Below, one piece after another: positions 26,671-34,272 of a stretch of 42,212 nt of DNA. Below the pieces are notes generated by a model that ran no database searches, was not told where the DNA came from, and saw only the letters and a program-made list of their open reading frames with translations. Position numbers and translations under genes: made by a program. Source of the stretch: an uncultured Collinsella sp. (GTDB lineage Bacteria; Actinomycetota; Coriobacteriia; Coriobacteriales; Coriobacteriaceae); contig UQLF01000016.1 of assembly GCA_900541875.1 (NCBI GenBank), forward strand, positions 1-42,212, written 5' to 3'. How positions within the stretch are numbered: position 1 is the stretch's first letter; each line of letters starts with the position of its first letter.

Positions 26671-27108
26671 CTACTTGCGAGAATTGCTCAGCTTATTGAT
26701 CAGCGCTTCAAGACGCTCGCCGTCCTCGGCCGTCTGGGCAATAACCAAAATCGTATCGTTGCCGGCAAGCGAGCCAAGCACATCGGGCAGCTCTGCCGCA
26801 TCAACAGCGGCGGCGATGCCGGAAGCCGTACCAGGCTGAGCCTTGATCATAACCAGATTATCGGTGCGCAGAACGCCCGTTACGAGCTCGGAAACCATAC
26901 GCTGCAGGTGCAGGTCCTCTGCCAGAACATATATGCCCTCAGGGAGCTTACGCAGCCCCATATCGGCAATATCGCGAGAGACAGTCGCCTGCGTGCAATC
27001 AAAGCCCATAGCGCGGAGCTCATCGACCAGCACGCGCTGCGTGCGGACGTCCTTATTGCGCACAATATCTCTAATGGCATCCTGGCGCCCATTGCGTTTT
27101 TTAGCCAT
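26671..27108 (-). CDS. argR: Arginine repressor
   Basis: The 145-residue protein has the winged-helix DNA-binding domain (RTQRVLVDELRAMGFDCTQA, then TVSRDIADMGLRKLP) and the C-terminal arginine-binding oligomerisation domain (PGTASGIAAAVDAAELPDVL, then GSLAGNDTILVIA). As a hexamer it represses arginine biosynthesis and may activate catabolism. MAKKRNGRQDAI is chosen as start because GAGGG precedes it. It stands alone, with no arg genes in the window, so it acts in trans. Two palindromes in the 130 bases upstream may mediate autoregulation. Confidence 0.94.
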   Translation of the reverse strand: MAKKRNGRQDAIRDIVRNKDVRTQRVLVDELRAMGFDCTQATVSRDIADMGLRKLPEGIYVLAEDLHLQRMVSELVTGVLRTDNLVMIKAQPGTASGIAAAVDAAELPDVLGSLAGNDTILVIAQTAEDGERLEALINKLSNSRK

Positions 27109-27141
27109 ACAAACCCTCTCTCCAAAAGATGGCGGAGACAA

Positions 27142-27156
27142 TCAATCAGTGATTGA
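27142..27156. promoter_or_regulatory. Operator-like palindrome upstream of argR
   Basis: TCAATCA-G-TGATTGA is a perfect 7-bp dyad 34 bases upstream of the argR ATG, flanked by AT-rich sequence. ARG boxes are AT-rich imperfect palindromes, and ArgR commonly autoregulates, so this is a plausible site. Confidence 0.4.
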
Positions 27157-27196
27157 ATAGTTTAACGCTATTTGAAGGCTTTTGTGTATAAGAACG

Positions 27197-27234
27197 CATT
27201 TCGAAACAATTCTATGCAAATTTGTTTCGAAATG
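27197..27234. repeat. 13-bp palindrome with TTTCGAAA boxes
   Basis: CATTTCGAAACAA (27197-27209) is perfectly complementary to TTGTTTCGAAATG (27222-27234) with a 12-base loop. Each arm holds the self-palindromic TTTCGAAA. It sits between the glycosyltransferase stop and argR, without a U-tract, so an operator is as likely as an RNA hairpin. A -10-like TATACA lies just downstream on the argR strand. Confidence 0.6.
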
Positions 27235-27240
27235 AGCCGT

Positions 27241-28281
27241 TTAGGCGGTTTTTGCGCCCGTCCGGTTAAGAAAAGCTGCCAGATGCGTACACATCACGCA
27301 GCGCGCGGGCTTGGCGCTGGCGATCGGCCCAAACAACAGACCGAGTCCCCGATGGTTATCCTTGAGCGCGGCGACCATCTGACGGGTTCGAGGCGCCTCG
27401 AGCATATCACGCATGCGGGCGGAACGCTCGATTGACGACACCCCATGCGGGCTCAGACACAAATTCTCGATGCAGGCGACTAGTCCGGCAAAGTAGAACT
27501 TTTGGCTTGCCAGCTTGAGCCGACCACCGCTATCTGCTTCCGAGAGTGAGTCCGCAAGCTCGTCGAGCGCTCGGGCATCATCGGATACCTTGGCATACAT
27601 GGTGGGATCAAAGGCATCTGTAAGCTTAGGTGCCGCCGCGTGGAGACAAGCATCGCCGCAGCCGGACACGCATCGTGCCCGCGAAAGCGCGCATGCCATA
27701 AACCCAACTGTGCGAAACACCTTGTCGCACAAAAGGCATGCCTCAAACAGCGAGCGGCTGTACATCACGCCAGAGGTCTGAACGACAAGGCCGCCTAAAA
27801 TCAACTGAGGCAGCCCGGCCACCATCGAAGATTTGCCATCAATGGAAATATGAGCAGCATCCAAGACGCGCGAATGACGCTCTCGATGTGCATCATAGCG
27901 GTCGAGCGACACCGTGGGGAACACTATGTCTGCTGCGGTATCGCACGCGATATCGACCATCTTGGAAAGGGACTGCGGAGCAAACCACTCATCGGCGTTC
28001 ATAGCGATGATTTGAGAGCCACGCGAGGCAGCAAAACCGGCACGAAGGCAAGCACCGCGCTTCGCGTCCTCGACGTCAATCAAATCAATATGGATGTCCC
28101 TGTCGGCAGCAACTTGAAGCGAATGGCGCACACCGGGCGCAGCATCGCGGCAGACAACGACAATCTGCAAATCGTAGAGGTCTTGGTTCTGGATACTCTC
28201 GAGCGCACGCATCGCATAGCTGGGCGAACCTTCTACCACAAGGATCACCGAAAGTCGCGGATGCGAGCCACGTCGAACCAA
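27241..28281 (-). CDS. Glycosyltransferase family 2 protein
   Basis: The 346-residue protein starts with the GT2 beta-alpha unit RLSVILVVEGSPSYAMRALE and SIQNQDLYDLQIVVVCRD. It has the metal/nucleotide-site region AASRGSQIIAMNADEWFAP (Asp of a DxD-like motif). The C-terminal half is Cys- and Ala-rich with no clear transmembrane helix. It is predicted to transfer a sugar in cell-envelope polysaccharide or glycoprotein synthesis; acceptor unknown. The start is a TTG preceded by GAGAGGA, because the first internal ATG falls after the essential first strand. No other glycan genes are nearby, so it is an orphan. Confidence 0.82.
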   Translation of the reverse strand: MVRRGSHPRLSVILVVEGSPSYAMRALESIQNQDLYDLQIVVVCRDAAPGVRHSLQVAADRDIHIDLIDVEDAKRGACLRAGFAASRGSQIIAMNADEWFAPQSLSKMVDIACDTAADIVFPTVSLDRYDAHRERHSRVLDAAHISIDGKSSMVAGLPQLILGGLVVQTSGVMYSRSLFEACLLCDKVFRTVGFMACALSRARCVSGCGDACLHAAAPKLTDAFDPTMYAKVSDDARALDELADSLSEADSGGRLKLASQKFYFAGLVACIENLCLSPHGVSSIERSARMRDMLEAPRTRQMVAALKDNHRGLGLLFGPIASAKPARCVMCTHLAAFLNRTGAKTA

Positions 28282-28442
28282 GTTATCCGTCCTCTCGACA
28301 GCAATGAATCAAATCGTGGTTCATGGTACACCCCGGCAATAAAAGCAATGAGACACCGGTTGTATTGCACGCCAAGAACAGATGTTGCACACGCGCAGCC
28401 CACAGATGACAGGTGTCGACGCACGACGCGTCGAGCCCTCCC

Positions 28443-29267
28443 CTAGTCGAGCACGACAAGCTCGGCAGGATCGTAATCCACGCCCATAAACGTAAGGCCA
28501 CAGGCAGGAGCCGTGGGGCCCGCAGCGGTACGGTCGCAAGCATCGATGACCTCACGCATCCACTCGGGTTCACGGCGATGCATGCCAATCTCGACAAGCG
28601 TGCCCACGATCGTACGGACCATCGAATGCAGAAACGCATTGCCCTCGATGGTGAACGTCAGGATGTCCTCGCCAAACGCAACCTCATGGCCAAACTCGGC
28701 ACGCATCACGCAACGATGCGTGGGCTTGCCAACGGCCGAGGCAACCTTGCAAAAGCTTTTAAAGTCCTGCTCGCCCAAAAGCGCAGGGCAGGCGGCCGCC
28801 ATCGCATCGACGTCGAGGGGATAGCGATGCCACCACACAGCACCGCGTGACAGCACGGGCCGCGCATCACGACCGGCAATGCGATAGGTGTAAGTGCGAG
28901 AGCGCGCGTCAAAGCGCGCAGAAAAGCCCTTACGAGCCTTGTAGACCTCGTTGATGGCGATATCTTTGGGCAGCAGGGCATCCATAGCCCGCAGCCACCT
29001 ACGGCGCGTACACGCGAGCTCAGCGTCCGTTACAGGCACGCTGATGTACTGAGCCACGGCATGTACGCCGGCATCGGTACGTCCCGCGCACGTCAAATCG
29101 ATCGGGCGGCGAAGCAGCGTCTCGATGGCTCGATGTAGCTCACCCGCAACCGTCGTCTGTCCCGGCTGCTCGGCAAATCCGCTATACGACGAGCCATCAT
29201 AGGCCACGCGGAAAACGAGCGTGGCGTCAAGCTCGGAAATCGAATTGAAATCAGACGGCGCAGTCAT
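28443..29267 (-). CDS. truA: tRNA pseudouridine(38-40) synthase TruA
   Basis: The 274-residue enzyme isomerises uridines 38-40 in the tRNA anticodon arm. The catalytic motif CAGRTDAGVHA holds the Asp nucleophile, and FRVAYDGSSYSGFAEQPGQ and FLHSMVRTIVGTLVEIG are conserved TruA segments. ATG 29267 follows GGGAG; the TTG five codons upstream lacks one. It follows rplQ, as in many Gram-positive genomes, but a strong terminator separates them by only 36 bases, leaving little room for a promoter. A 160-base gap without a gene separates it from the glycosyltransferase; it contains a TCGACGC/GCGTCGA hairpin at 28416-28434. Confidence 0.95.
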   Translation of the reverse strand: MTAPSDFNSISELDATLVFRVAYDGSSYSGFAEQPGQTTVAGELHRAIETLLRRPIDLTCAGRTDAGVHAVAQYISVPVTDAELACTRRRWLRAMDALLPKDIAINEVYKARKGFSARFDARSRTYTYRIAGRDARPVLSRGAVWWHRYPLDVDAMAAACPALLGEQDFKSFCKVASAVGKPTHRCVMRAEFGHEVAFGEDILTFTIEGNAFLHSMVRTIVGTLVEIGMHRREPEWMREVIDACDRTAAGPTAPACGLTFMGVDYDPAELVVLD

Positions 29268-29302
29268 GGGCGCTCCCAACAAACAAGTAACGGTATCGCG
29301 AC

Positions 29303-29333
29303 AAAAAAAGAGGGGTACGCGAACGTACCCCTC
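29303..29333 (-). terminator. Ribosomal operon terminator
   Basis: GAGGGGTACG (29310-29319) pairs perfectly with CGTACCCCTC (29324-29333), and TTTTTTT follows on the minus strand (29309-29303). It ends the long rplE-rplQ operon, 36 bases before truA. Confidence 0.93.
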
Positions 29334-29359
29334 GAATATAGCCTATGCAGACGGAATGT

Positions 29360-29827
29360 CTACTCAGCGGTCTCCTCAGCAGGAGCCTCCTCGACAGCCT
29401 CGACCTTCTTGGGAGCAGCGGCCTTCTTGGGGGCCTGAGCAGCCTTCTTGGCCTTAGGCGTGCAAGGCTCGGTGACGAGCTCCATGATAACGATGGGAGC
29501 GTTGTCGCCCTTGCGGTTGCCGAGCTTCATGATGCGGGTGTAACCGCCGTTGCGGTCCTGCCACATACCCTGAGCAGCCTTGTCGAAGATCTCGGCAACG
29601 AGCTGCTTATCGCCGAGCTTGGCGATAGCCAGACGACGAGAGTGCAGGTCGCCCTTCTTAGCCCAAGTGATGATCGGGTCGACGACCGAACGCAGCGCCT
29701 TAGCGCGGGTCTCGGTGGTCTTGATGCGGTCGTTCTCGAAGAGGGCCTTAGCAAGGCTCTTCTTCATGGCCTTGGTGTGGCTCGCATCGGTGCCGAGCTT
29801 CAGGCCCTTCTTAACGTTGTGACGCAT
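29360..29827 (-). CDS. rplQ: 50S ribosomal protein L17 with Ala/Lys/Glu tail
   Basis: Residues 1 to ~120 are normal L17 (MRHNVKKGLKLGTDASHTKA, RNGGYTRIMKLGNRKGDNAP), which lines the polypeptide exit tunnel side of 23S rRNA. The C-terminal ~33 residues (KAKKAAQAPKKAAAPKKVEA then an acidic end) are a low-complexity extension like that of L31. It is the last gene of the operon, 30 bases after rpoA. Confidence 0.96.
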   Translation of the reverse strand: MRHNVKKGLKLGTDASHTKAMKKSLAKALFENDRIKTTETRAKALRSVVDPIITWAKKGDLHSRRLAIAKLGDKQLVAEIFDKAAQGMWQDRNGGYTRIMKLGNRKGDNAPIVIMELVTEPCTPKAKKAAQAPKKAAAPKKVEAVEEAPAEETAE

Positions 29828-29857
29828 GGTCTAGTTTCTCCTCAAATATGCGAAGCA

Positions 29858-30799
29858 TTAAGCCTTCAGGCTCAGGCCCATGGACTCAAGCTTGTCCTTC
29901 ACTTCCTCGATCGACTTAACACCGAAGTTACGGATGTTGAGCAGATCGTTCTCCGAGAACTCAACGAGCTGACGGACCGAGTGAATGCTGGCGCGCTTAA
30001 GGCAGTTGTAGGAACGGACGGAAAGGTCCAGATCCTCAATCTGCTTGTCCAGCTCGGCGTTGTCGTTGGTGACCTCGGGAGCGAAGATCGAAGCCTCCTC
30101 CTCGACCTCGGGGGTCTCGGCAAGGTTCATAAAGGCGGCCATATGCTGGTTGATGATATTGGCAGCCTGGACCACGGCGTCGCGCGGGGCGATGGAGCCG
30201 TTGGTCTCGATCTCGAGGACAAGGCGGTCGTAGTCGGTGTGCTGACCGACACGGCAAGCCTCAACGAGCTTGGCGCAACGGGAAACCGGCGAGTACAGCG
30301 AGTCGACGTGGATCACACCGATGGGATCGTTGTCGCGCTTGTTGGCCTCGCCAGAAACATAGCCGCGGCCATAGCCGATGCGCATGCTCATGGTGAGATG
30401 GCCACCCTCGGTGAGCGTAGCGATGTGCTGCTCGGGGTTAACCAGCTCAAACTCGGACGGAATAAAGAAGTCCGCACCGGTGACCTCGCAGGGGCCGTCA
30501 ACCGAGATGGTGGCGGTCGCCTCGTCGGTCGTGCCGAGAGCCCTGAAGACAAGACCCTTGACATTCAGGACGATGTCGGTGACATCCTCGACCATGTTAG
30601 GGATGGTCATGAACTCGTGCTGTGCACCATCGATCTGAATAGCCTCGACGGCGGCACCCTCGAGCGAGGACAGAAGAACGCGACGAAGGGAGTTACCCAG
30701 CGTATCGCCGTAACCACGCTCGAGCGGCTCGACGGAGACACGAGCAGACGTCTCGTTGATCTCTTCGACCTGAACCTGAGGCCTAATGAATTCTGACAT
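29858..30799 (-). CDS. rpoA: RNA polymerase subunit alpha
   Basis: The 313-residue protein has the assembly domain (EPLERGYGDTLGNSLRRVLL) and the C-terminal domain (LDLSVRSYNCLKRASIHSVR, NIRNFGVKSIEEVKDKL) that contacts UP elements and activators. An acidic linker joins them. As a dimer it nucleates RNA polymerase assembly. It lies in the standard rpsD-rpoA-rplQ order, with ATG preceded by GGAGG. Confidence 0.98.
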   Translation of the reverse strand: MSEFIRPQVQVEEINETSARVSVEPLERGYGDTLGNSLRRVLLSSLEGAAVEAIQIDGAQHEFMTIPNMVEDVTDIVLNVKGLVFRALGTTDEATATISVDGPCEVTGADFFIPSEFELVNPEQHIATLTEGGHLTMSMRIGYGRGYVSGEANKRDNDPIGVIHVDSLYSPVSRCAKLVEACRVGQHTDYDRLVLEIETNGSIAPRDAVVQAANIINQHMAAFMNLAETPEVEEEASIFAPEVTNDNAELDKQIEDLDLSVRSYNCLKRASIHSVRQLVEFSENDLLNIRNFGVKSIEEVKDKLESMGLSLKA

Positions 30800-30831
30800 G
30801 TATTACCTCCAGCCTCAGCAGCCCGGATGGA

Positions 30832-31428
30832 CTACTTAGAGTAGAGCTCGACGATGAGCTGCTCGTTGATATCACCGCTGATCTGCTCACGCGTCGGCAG
30901 AGCGAGCACGTTACCAGACAGCTTCTCGATATCGACCTCGAGCCAGCCAGGGACCTCAAAGCGCTCGGAGGAAATCAGGGCCTCCTTGATGGGGAGGAGG
31001 TCACGGAACTTCTCGCCGACAGCGACGACGTCGCCGGCCTTGACGCGGTAGGACGGGATGTCCACGCGCTTGCCGTTCACGGTGAAGTGACCGTGACGGA
31101 CGGACTGACGAGCCTCTTTGCGGGTGCGGGCGAAGCCAAGACGGAAGACGACGTTGTCGAGGCGAGACTCAAGGATGATCATGAGGTTCTCACCGGTGAC
31201 GCCGTTCATCTTGCGGGCCTTGTTGAAGTAGCCGTGGAACTGCTTCTCCAGAACGCCATAGATGAACTTGACCTTCTGCTTCTCGCGCAGCTGCATGCCG
31301 TACTCAGATTCCTTGCGACGGCGCTTGGGCTGACGGATAGATTCCTTCTTGCTGCTGTAACCGAGCTCAGCGGGATCGATCCCGAGCTGACGGCAGCGCT
31401 TAAGAACAGGAGTCCTGTCGATTGCCAT
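30832..31428 (-). CDS. rpsD: 30S ribosomal protein S4
   Basis: This 198-residue S4 has the fold-name S4 RNA-binding domain (RLDNVVFRLGFARTRKEARQ, then SVRHGHFTVNGKRVDIPSY). It starts 16S assembly and is often the translational repressor of the alpha operon. The N-terminus lacks the zinc cysteines found in some S4 proteins. The length is normal. Confidence 0.98.
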   Translation of the reverse strand: MAIDRTPVLKRCRQLGIDPAELGYSSKKESIRQPKRRRKESEYGMQLREKQKVKFIYGVLEKQFHGYFNKARKMNGVTGENLMIILESRLDNVVFRLGFARTRKEARQSVRHGHFTVNGKRVDIPSYRVKAGDVVAVGEKFRDLLPIKEALISSERFEVPGWLEVDIEKLSGNVLALPTREQISGDINEQLIVELYSK

Positions 31429-31447
31429 ATTGATACGATCCTTTCAG

Positions 31448-31852
31448 TTACACGCGGCGACGCTTCTTGGGGCGGCAGCCGTTGTGCGGAATGGGGGTCT
31501 TGTCCTGGATGCTCGAGACCTCGAGGCCAGCAGCCTGGAGGGAGCGGATGGCGGTCTCACGACCGGAGCCGGGGCCCTTGACGAAGACGGAAACCTTCTT
31601 CATACCGTGCTCCATGGCCTGCTTGGCAGCAGCCTCGGCAGCCATCTGGGCAGCGAACGGCGTGGACTTACGGGAGCCCTTGAAGCCCACCTGGCCAGCC
31701 GACTTCCAGGAAATGACGTTGCCCTGGGGATCGGTGATCGAAACGATCGTGTTGTTGAACGTAGAACGAATGTGAGCCTGGCCCACGGAAATGTTCTTAC
31801 GGTCCGCGCGCTTCAGACGGGCAGCGCGAACGTTCTTCTTAGCAGTAGCCAT
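31448..31852 (-). CDS. rpsK: 30S ribosomal protein S11
   Basis: This 134-residue S11 of the 30S platform carries AHIRSTFNNTIVSITDPQGN and the C-terminal PIPHNGCRPKKRRRV signature. It sits 14 bases after rpsM and 19 before rpsD, co-transcribed with both. Confidence 0.98.
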   Translation of the reverse strand: MATAKKNVRAARLKRADRKNISVGQAHIRSTFNNTIVSITDPQGNVISWKSAGQVGFKGSRKSTPFAAQMAAEAAAKQAMEHGMKKVSVFVKGPGSGRETAIRSLQAAGLEVSSIQDKTPIPHNGCRPKKRRRV

Positions 31853-31866
31853 CTATCTAGCGCTCC

Positions 31867-32241
31867 TTATTTCTTCTTCTTAGCACCGATCTGACGCTTC
31901 GGGCCCTTGCGGGTACGAGCGTTAGTGTGGGTGCGCTGGCCGCGGACCGGGAGGCCCTTGCGGTGACGAAGGCCGCGGTTGCAGCCGATGTCCATAAGGC
32001 GCTTGACGTTCTGGTTGCGCTCACGGCGGAGGTCGCCCTCAACCATGATCTGGTTCTTGTCGATATAATCGCGGATGGCGTTAACCTCATCCTCGGTGAG
32101 GTCCTTAACGCGCGTATCCACGTTAACGTTGCACTCGACGCAAATCTTCGTCGCAGTGGTGCGGCCGATGCCGTAAATGTAGGTCAGACCGATCTCAACG
32201 CGCTTCTCACGCGGGAGGTCGACACCATTAATACGGGCCAA
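31867..32241 (-). CDS. rpsM: 30S ribosomal protein S13
   Basis: This 124-residue S13 (ARINGVDLPREKRVEIGLTY, GLRHRKGLPVRGQRTHTNAR) contacts the P-site tRNA and subunit bridges in the 30S head. Start codon is TTG, with AGGAG six bases upstream and the conserved N-terminus beginning there. The basic tail ends in four lysines. Its ribosome binding site lies just after the rpmJ stop. Confidence 0.97.
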   Translation of the reverse strand: MARINGVDLPREKRVEIGLTYIYGIGRTTATKICVECNVNVDTRVKDLTEDEVNAIRDYIDKNQIMVEGDLRRERNQNVKRLMDIGCNRGLRHRKGLPVRGQRTHTNARTRKGPKRQIGAKKKK

Positions 32242-32255
32242 CGTAGTCTCCTCTC

Positions 32256-32369
32256 TTAACCCTGACGCTGCTTATGACGGGGGTTCTCGCAAATGACGAG
32301 GACCTTGCCATGGCGCCTAATGATTTTGCACTTATCGCACATCTTCTTGACCGAAGGACGTACCTTCAT
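32256..32369 (-). CDS. rpmJ: 50S ribosomal protein L36
   Basis: This 37-residue L36 reads MKVRPSVKKMCDKCKIIRRH and then GKVLVICENPRHKQRQG. Cys11, Cys14, Cys27 and His32 form the zinc site of the C+ type. It sits 14 bases before rpsM with GAAAGGA upstream of ATG. Confidence 0.97.
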   Translation of the reverse strand: MKVRPSVKKMCDKCKIIRRHGKVLVICENPRHKQRQG

Positions 32370-32418
32370 CGTTCTTCCTTTCGGTAGCGCTCAAACTACT
32401 TCCCTACTATCTACTCGC

Positions 32419-32448
32419 CCAGCCGCAGGCGTTTAAAACTATGGCTGG
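32419..32448 (-). promoter_or_regulatory. Hairpin in the infA-rpmJ gap
   Basis: CCAGCC (32419-32424) pairs with GGCTGG (32443-32448) in the 150-base gap between infA and rpmJ, the longest gap inside this operon after rplE. Possibly a leader or processing site for the downstream alpha-operon part; no promoter is evident. Confidence 0.3.
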
Positions 32449-32519
32449 TCTTCACACACAATCCGACCGTAGGTTGAGCTAAGCCTGCAGTCGGAAATGG
32501 AGTGCGTGTATGCGTGCCG

Positions 32520-32738
32520 CTATTTGTAGCGATAGGTGATGCGGCCGCGGGTCAGGTCGTACGGGGAAAGCTCCACGACAACCCTGTCACCGGGGAGAAT
32601 ACGGATGTAATTCATTCGGATCTTGCCAGAAATGTTGCACAGAACCGAATGACCGTTCTCGAGCTCAACCTTAAACATGGCGTTGGGCAGCGGTTCCTTT
32701 ACCGTACCCTCGAGCTCAATTGCGTCTTCCTTCTTCAC
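32520..32738 (-). CDS. infA: Translation initiation factor IF-1
   Basis: This single OB-fold factor (72 residues from the GTG) binds the 30S A site during initiation: EGTVKEPLPNAMFKVELENG, ISGKIRMNYIRILPGDRVVV and ELSPYDLTRGRITYRYK. I prefer the GTG at 32738, since KKEDAIELEG aligns with E. coli IF-1 and gives its exact length; a TTG two codons earlier (32744) is the alternative. The ribosome binding site is weak either way. It follows map by about 100 bases. Confidence 0.95.
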   Translation of the reverse strand: MKKEDAIELEGTVKEPLPNAMFKVELENGHSVLCNISGKIRMNYIRILPGDRVVVELSPYDLTRGRITYRYK

Positions 32739-32842
32739 AAGCAATCATCTTTCTCTAGAAAACGACAGCGATTGAGTATTCTACAACACGTATGCACGCA
32801 TCGTAATAACTTCGTAATGGCTCCACAACTAAGTGGAACTTG

Positions 32843-33631
32843 TTACATTTCTCCGCCTTGGAGCGAACACCAAGCACCTTGGGCATCCGTGGTGAGAATC
32901 ACCGGACCGTCATTGGTAATGGCGACGGTGTTCTCGTAGTGCGCGGCGGGCAGGTGGTCGTTGGTCGTAACGATCCAACCGTCGGAGCCCGTGCTCACAT
33001 GGTTGGAACCCATCGTAACCATCGGCTCAATGGCAATGACCATGCCGGCCTGGAGGCGAACGCCCCTCCCCTTCTTTCCATAGTTAGGAACGTTGGGGTC
33101 CTCGTGCATCACGCGACCAATGCCATGGCCCACATAATCACGAAGCACGCCGTAACCGTGAGACTCGGCGAGGGACTGAACGGCATAACCGACGTCCCCG
33201 ATATGGTTACCGGGAACAGCCTGCTCGATGGCAGCCTTAAGGCAATCGCGCGTGACCTCGCACAAAGCCTTGGCTTCGGGCGTGGGGGTGCCGACGAAAA
33301 ACGTCCAAGCGTTATCGCCGACCCAACCGTCGACAACGGCTCCCGTATCGATGGAGATGATATCGCCATCGCGCAGGATCATGTCGGGGTTGGGAATACC
33401 GTGGACCACGGCATCGTTGATCGATGCGCAAATGGTCCCCGGGAACCCGCCGTAACCCTTAAAGGCCGGGGTGCCGCCATGCATGCGGATAATCTGCTCC
33501 GCGAGCTGATCGAGCTCAAAAGTCGAAACGCCGGGGCGCACCATGGCTCCAACGTGGCGGAGCGCCATCTTAGATAGCGCTCCTGCCTTCTTCATCTGCT
33601 CGATTTGCGTTGCAGACTTAATCTTGATCAT
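32843..33631 (-). CDS. map: Methionine aminopeptidase, type I
   Basis: The 262-residue metallopeptidase removes N-terminal methionine from nascent proteins. The metal ligands are in place: two Asp in SIDTGAVVDGWVGDNAWTF, His in GHGIGRVMHEDP, Glu in VIAIEPMVTMG and Glu in AHYENTVAIT. Its ATG overlaps the adk stop by four bases (ATGA), a fixed feature of secY-adk-map operons. Confidence 0.97.
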   Translation of the reverse strand: MIKIKSATQIEQMKKAGALSKMALRHVGAMVRPGVSTFELDQLAEQIIRMHGGTPAFKGYGGFPGTICASINDAVVHGIPNPDMILRDGDIISIDTGAVVDGWVGDNAWTFFVGTPTPEAKALCEVTRDCLKAAIEQAVPGNHIGDVGYAVQSLAESHGYGVLRDYVGHGIGRVMHEDPNVPNYGKKGRGVRLQAGMVIAIEPMVTMGSNHVSTGSDGWIVTTNDHLPAAHYENTVAITNDGPVILTTDAQGAWCSLQGGEM

Positions 33632-34254
33632 AGACCGAGAGCCTCTTTGACATCCCCGTACACGGTCTCGCGAGCCTGGTCACCGTTGACCGACTTGAGC
33701 AGACCCTGGCCACGATAGTAGTCAACGAGCGGGCTCGTGGACTTCTCGTAGACGTCGAGACGGTTCTTGATGGTCTCGGGCTTGTCGTCATCGCGCTGAT
33801 ACATCTCGCCTGCGCACTTGGGACAGGTTGCATCGGCAGCGGTGCCGGTGTAACCGCAGGCGCGGCAGGTGCGACGCGAAGACAGACGATCGATGATGAC
33901 CTCGGGGGCCACATCGACCAGAAGGGCACAGTCGATCTCGCGACCCATGGCGGAGAGCTCGGAATCGAGCGTCACGGCCTGGGCGGTGTTACGCGGGAAG
34001 CCGTCGAGGATGAAGCCCTGCTGGGCGTCATCGGCGGCAAGGCGCTCCTTGACAAGGTCGATCACGAGCTGATCGGGAACGAGCTCGCCAGCGTCCATGT
34101 ACTTCTTAGCCTGAATACCAAGCTCGGTGCCACCCTTGACGGCAGCACGCAGCAGGTCGCCCGTGGAAATGTGAGCGACGCCAAACTCGGCGACGAGCTC
34201 CTGTGCGACGGTGCCCTTACCGGCACCCGGAGCTCCGAGCAATACGAGGTTCAT
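33628..34254 (-). CDS. adk: Adenylate kinase
   Basis: The 208-residue enzyme interconverts ATP + AMP and 2 ADP. The P-loop is GAPGAGKGT, AMP-binding residues lie in ISTGDLLRAAV and DGFPRNTAQA, and the LID has a four-cysteine zinc site (CRACGYTG, CPKC) of the Gram-positive long form. The start at MNLVLLGAPG is supported by GGAGG at seven bases. It sits between secY and map. Confidence 0.97.
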   Translation of the reverse strand: MNLVLLGAPGAGKGTVAQELVAEFGVAHISTGDLLRAAVKGGTELGIQAKKYMDAGELVPDQLVIDLVKERLAADDAQQGFILDGFPRNTAQAVTLDSELSAMGREIDCALLVDVAPEVIIDRLSSRRTCRACGYTGTAADATCPKCAGEMYQRDDDKPETIKNRLDVYEKSTSPLVDYYRGQGLLKSVNGDQARETVYGDVKEALGL

Positions 34255-34272
34255 GAGCAATCCTCCTCTAGC

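Noticed and set aside
29345..30796. Plus-strand frame of 483 codons opposite rplQ and rpoA
   Set aside because: Shadow of rpoA/rplQ codon bias; also crosses the gap between two real genes.
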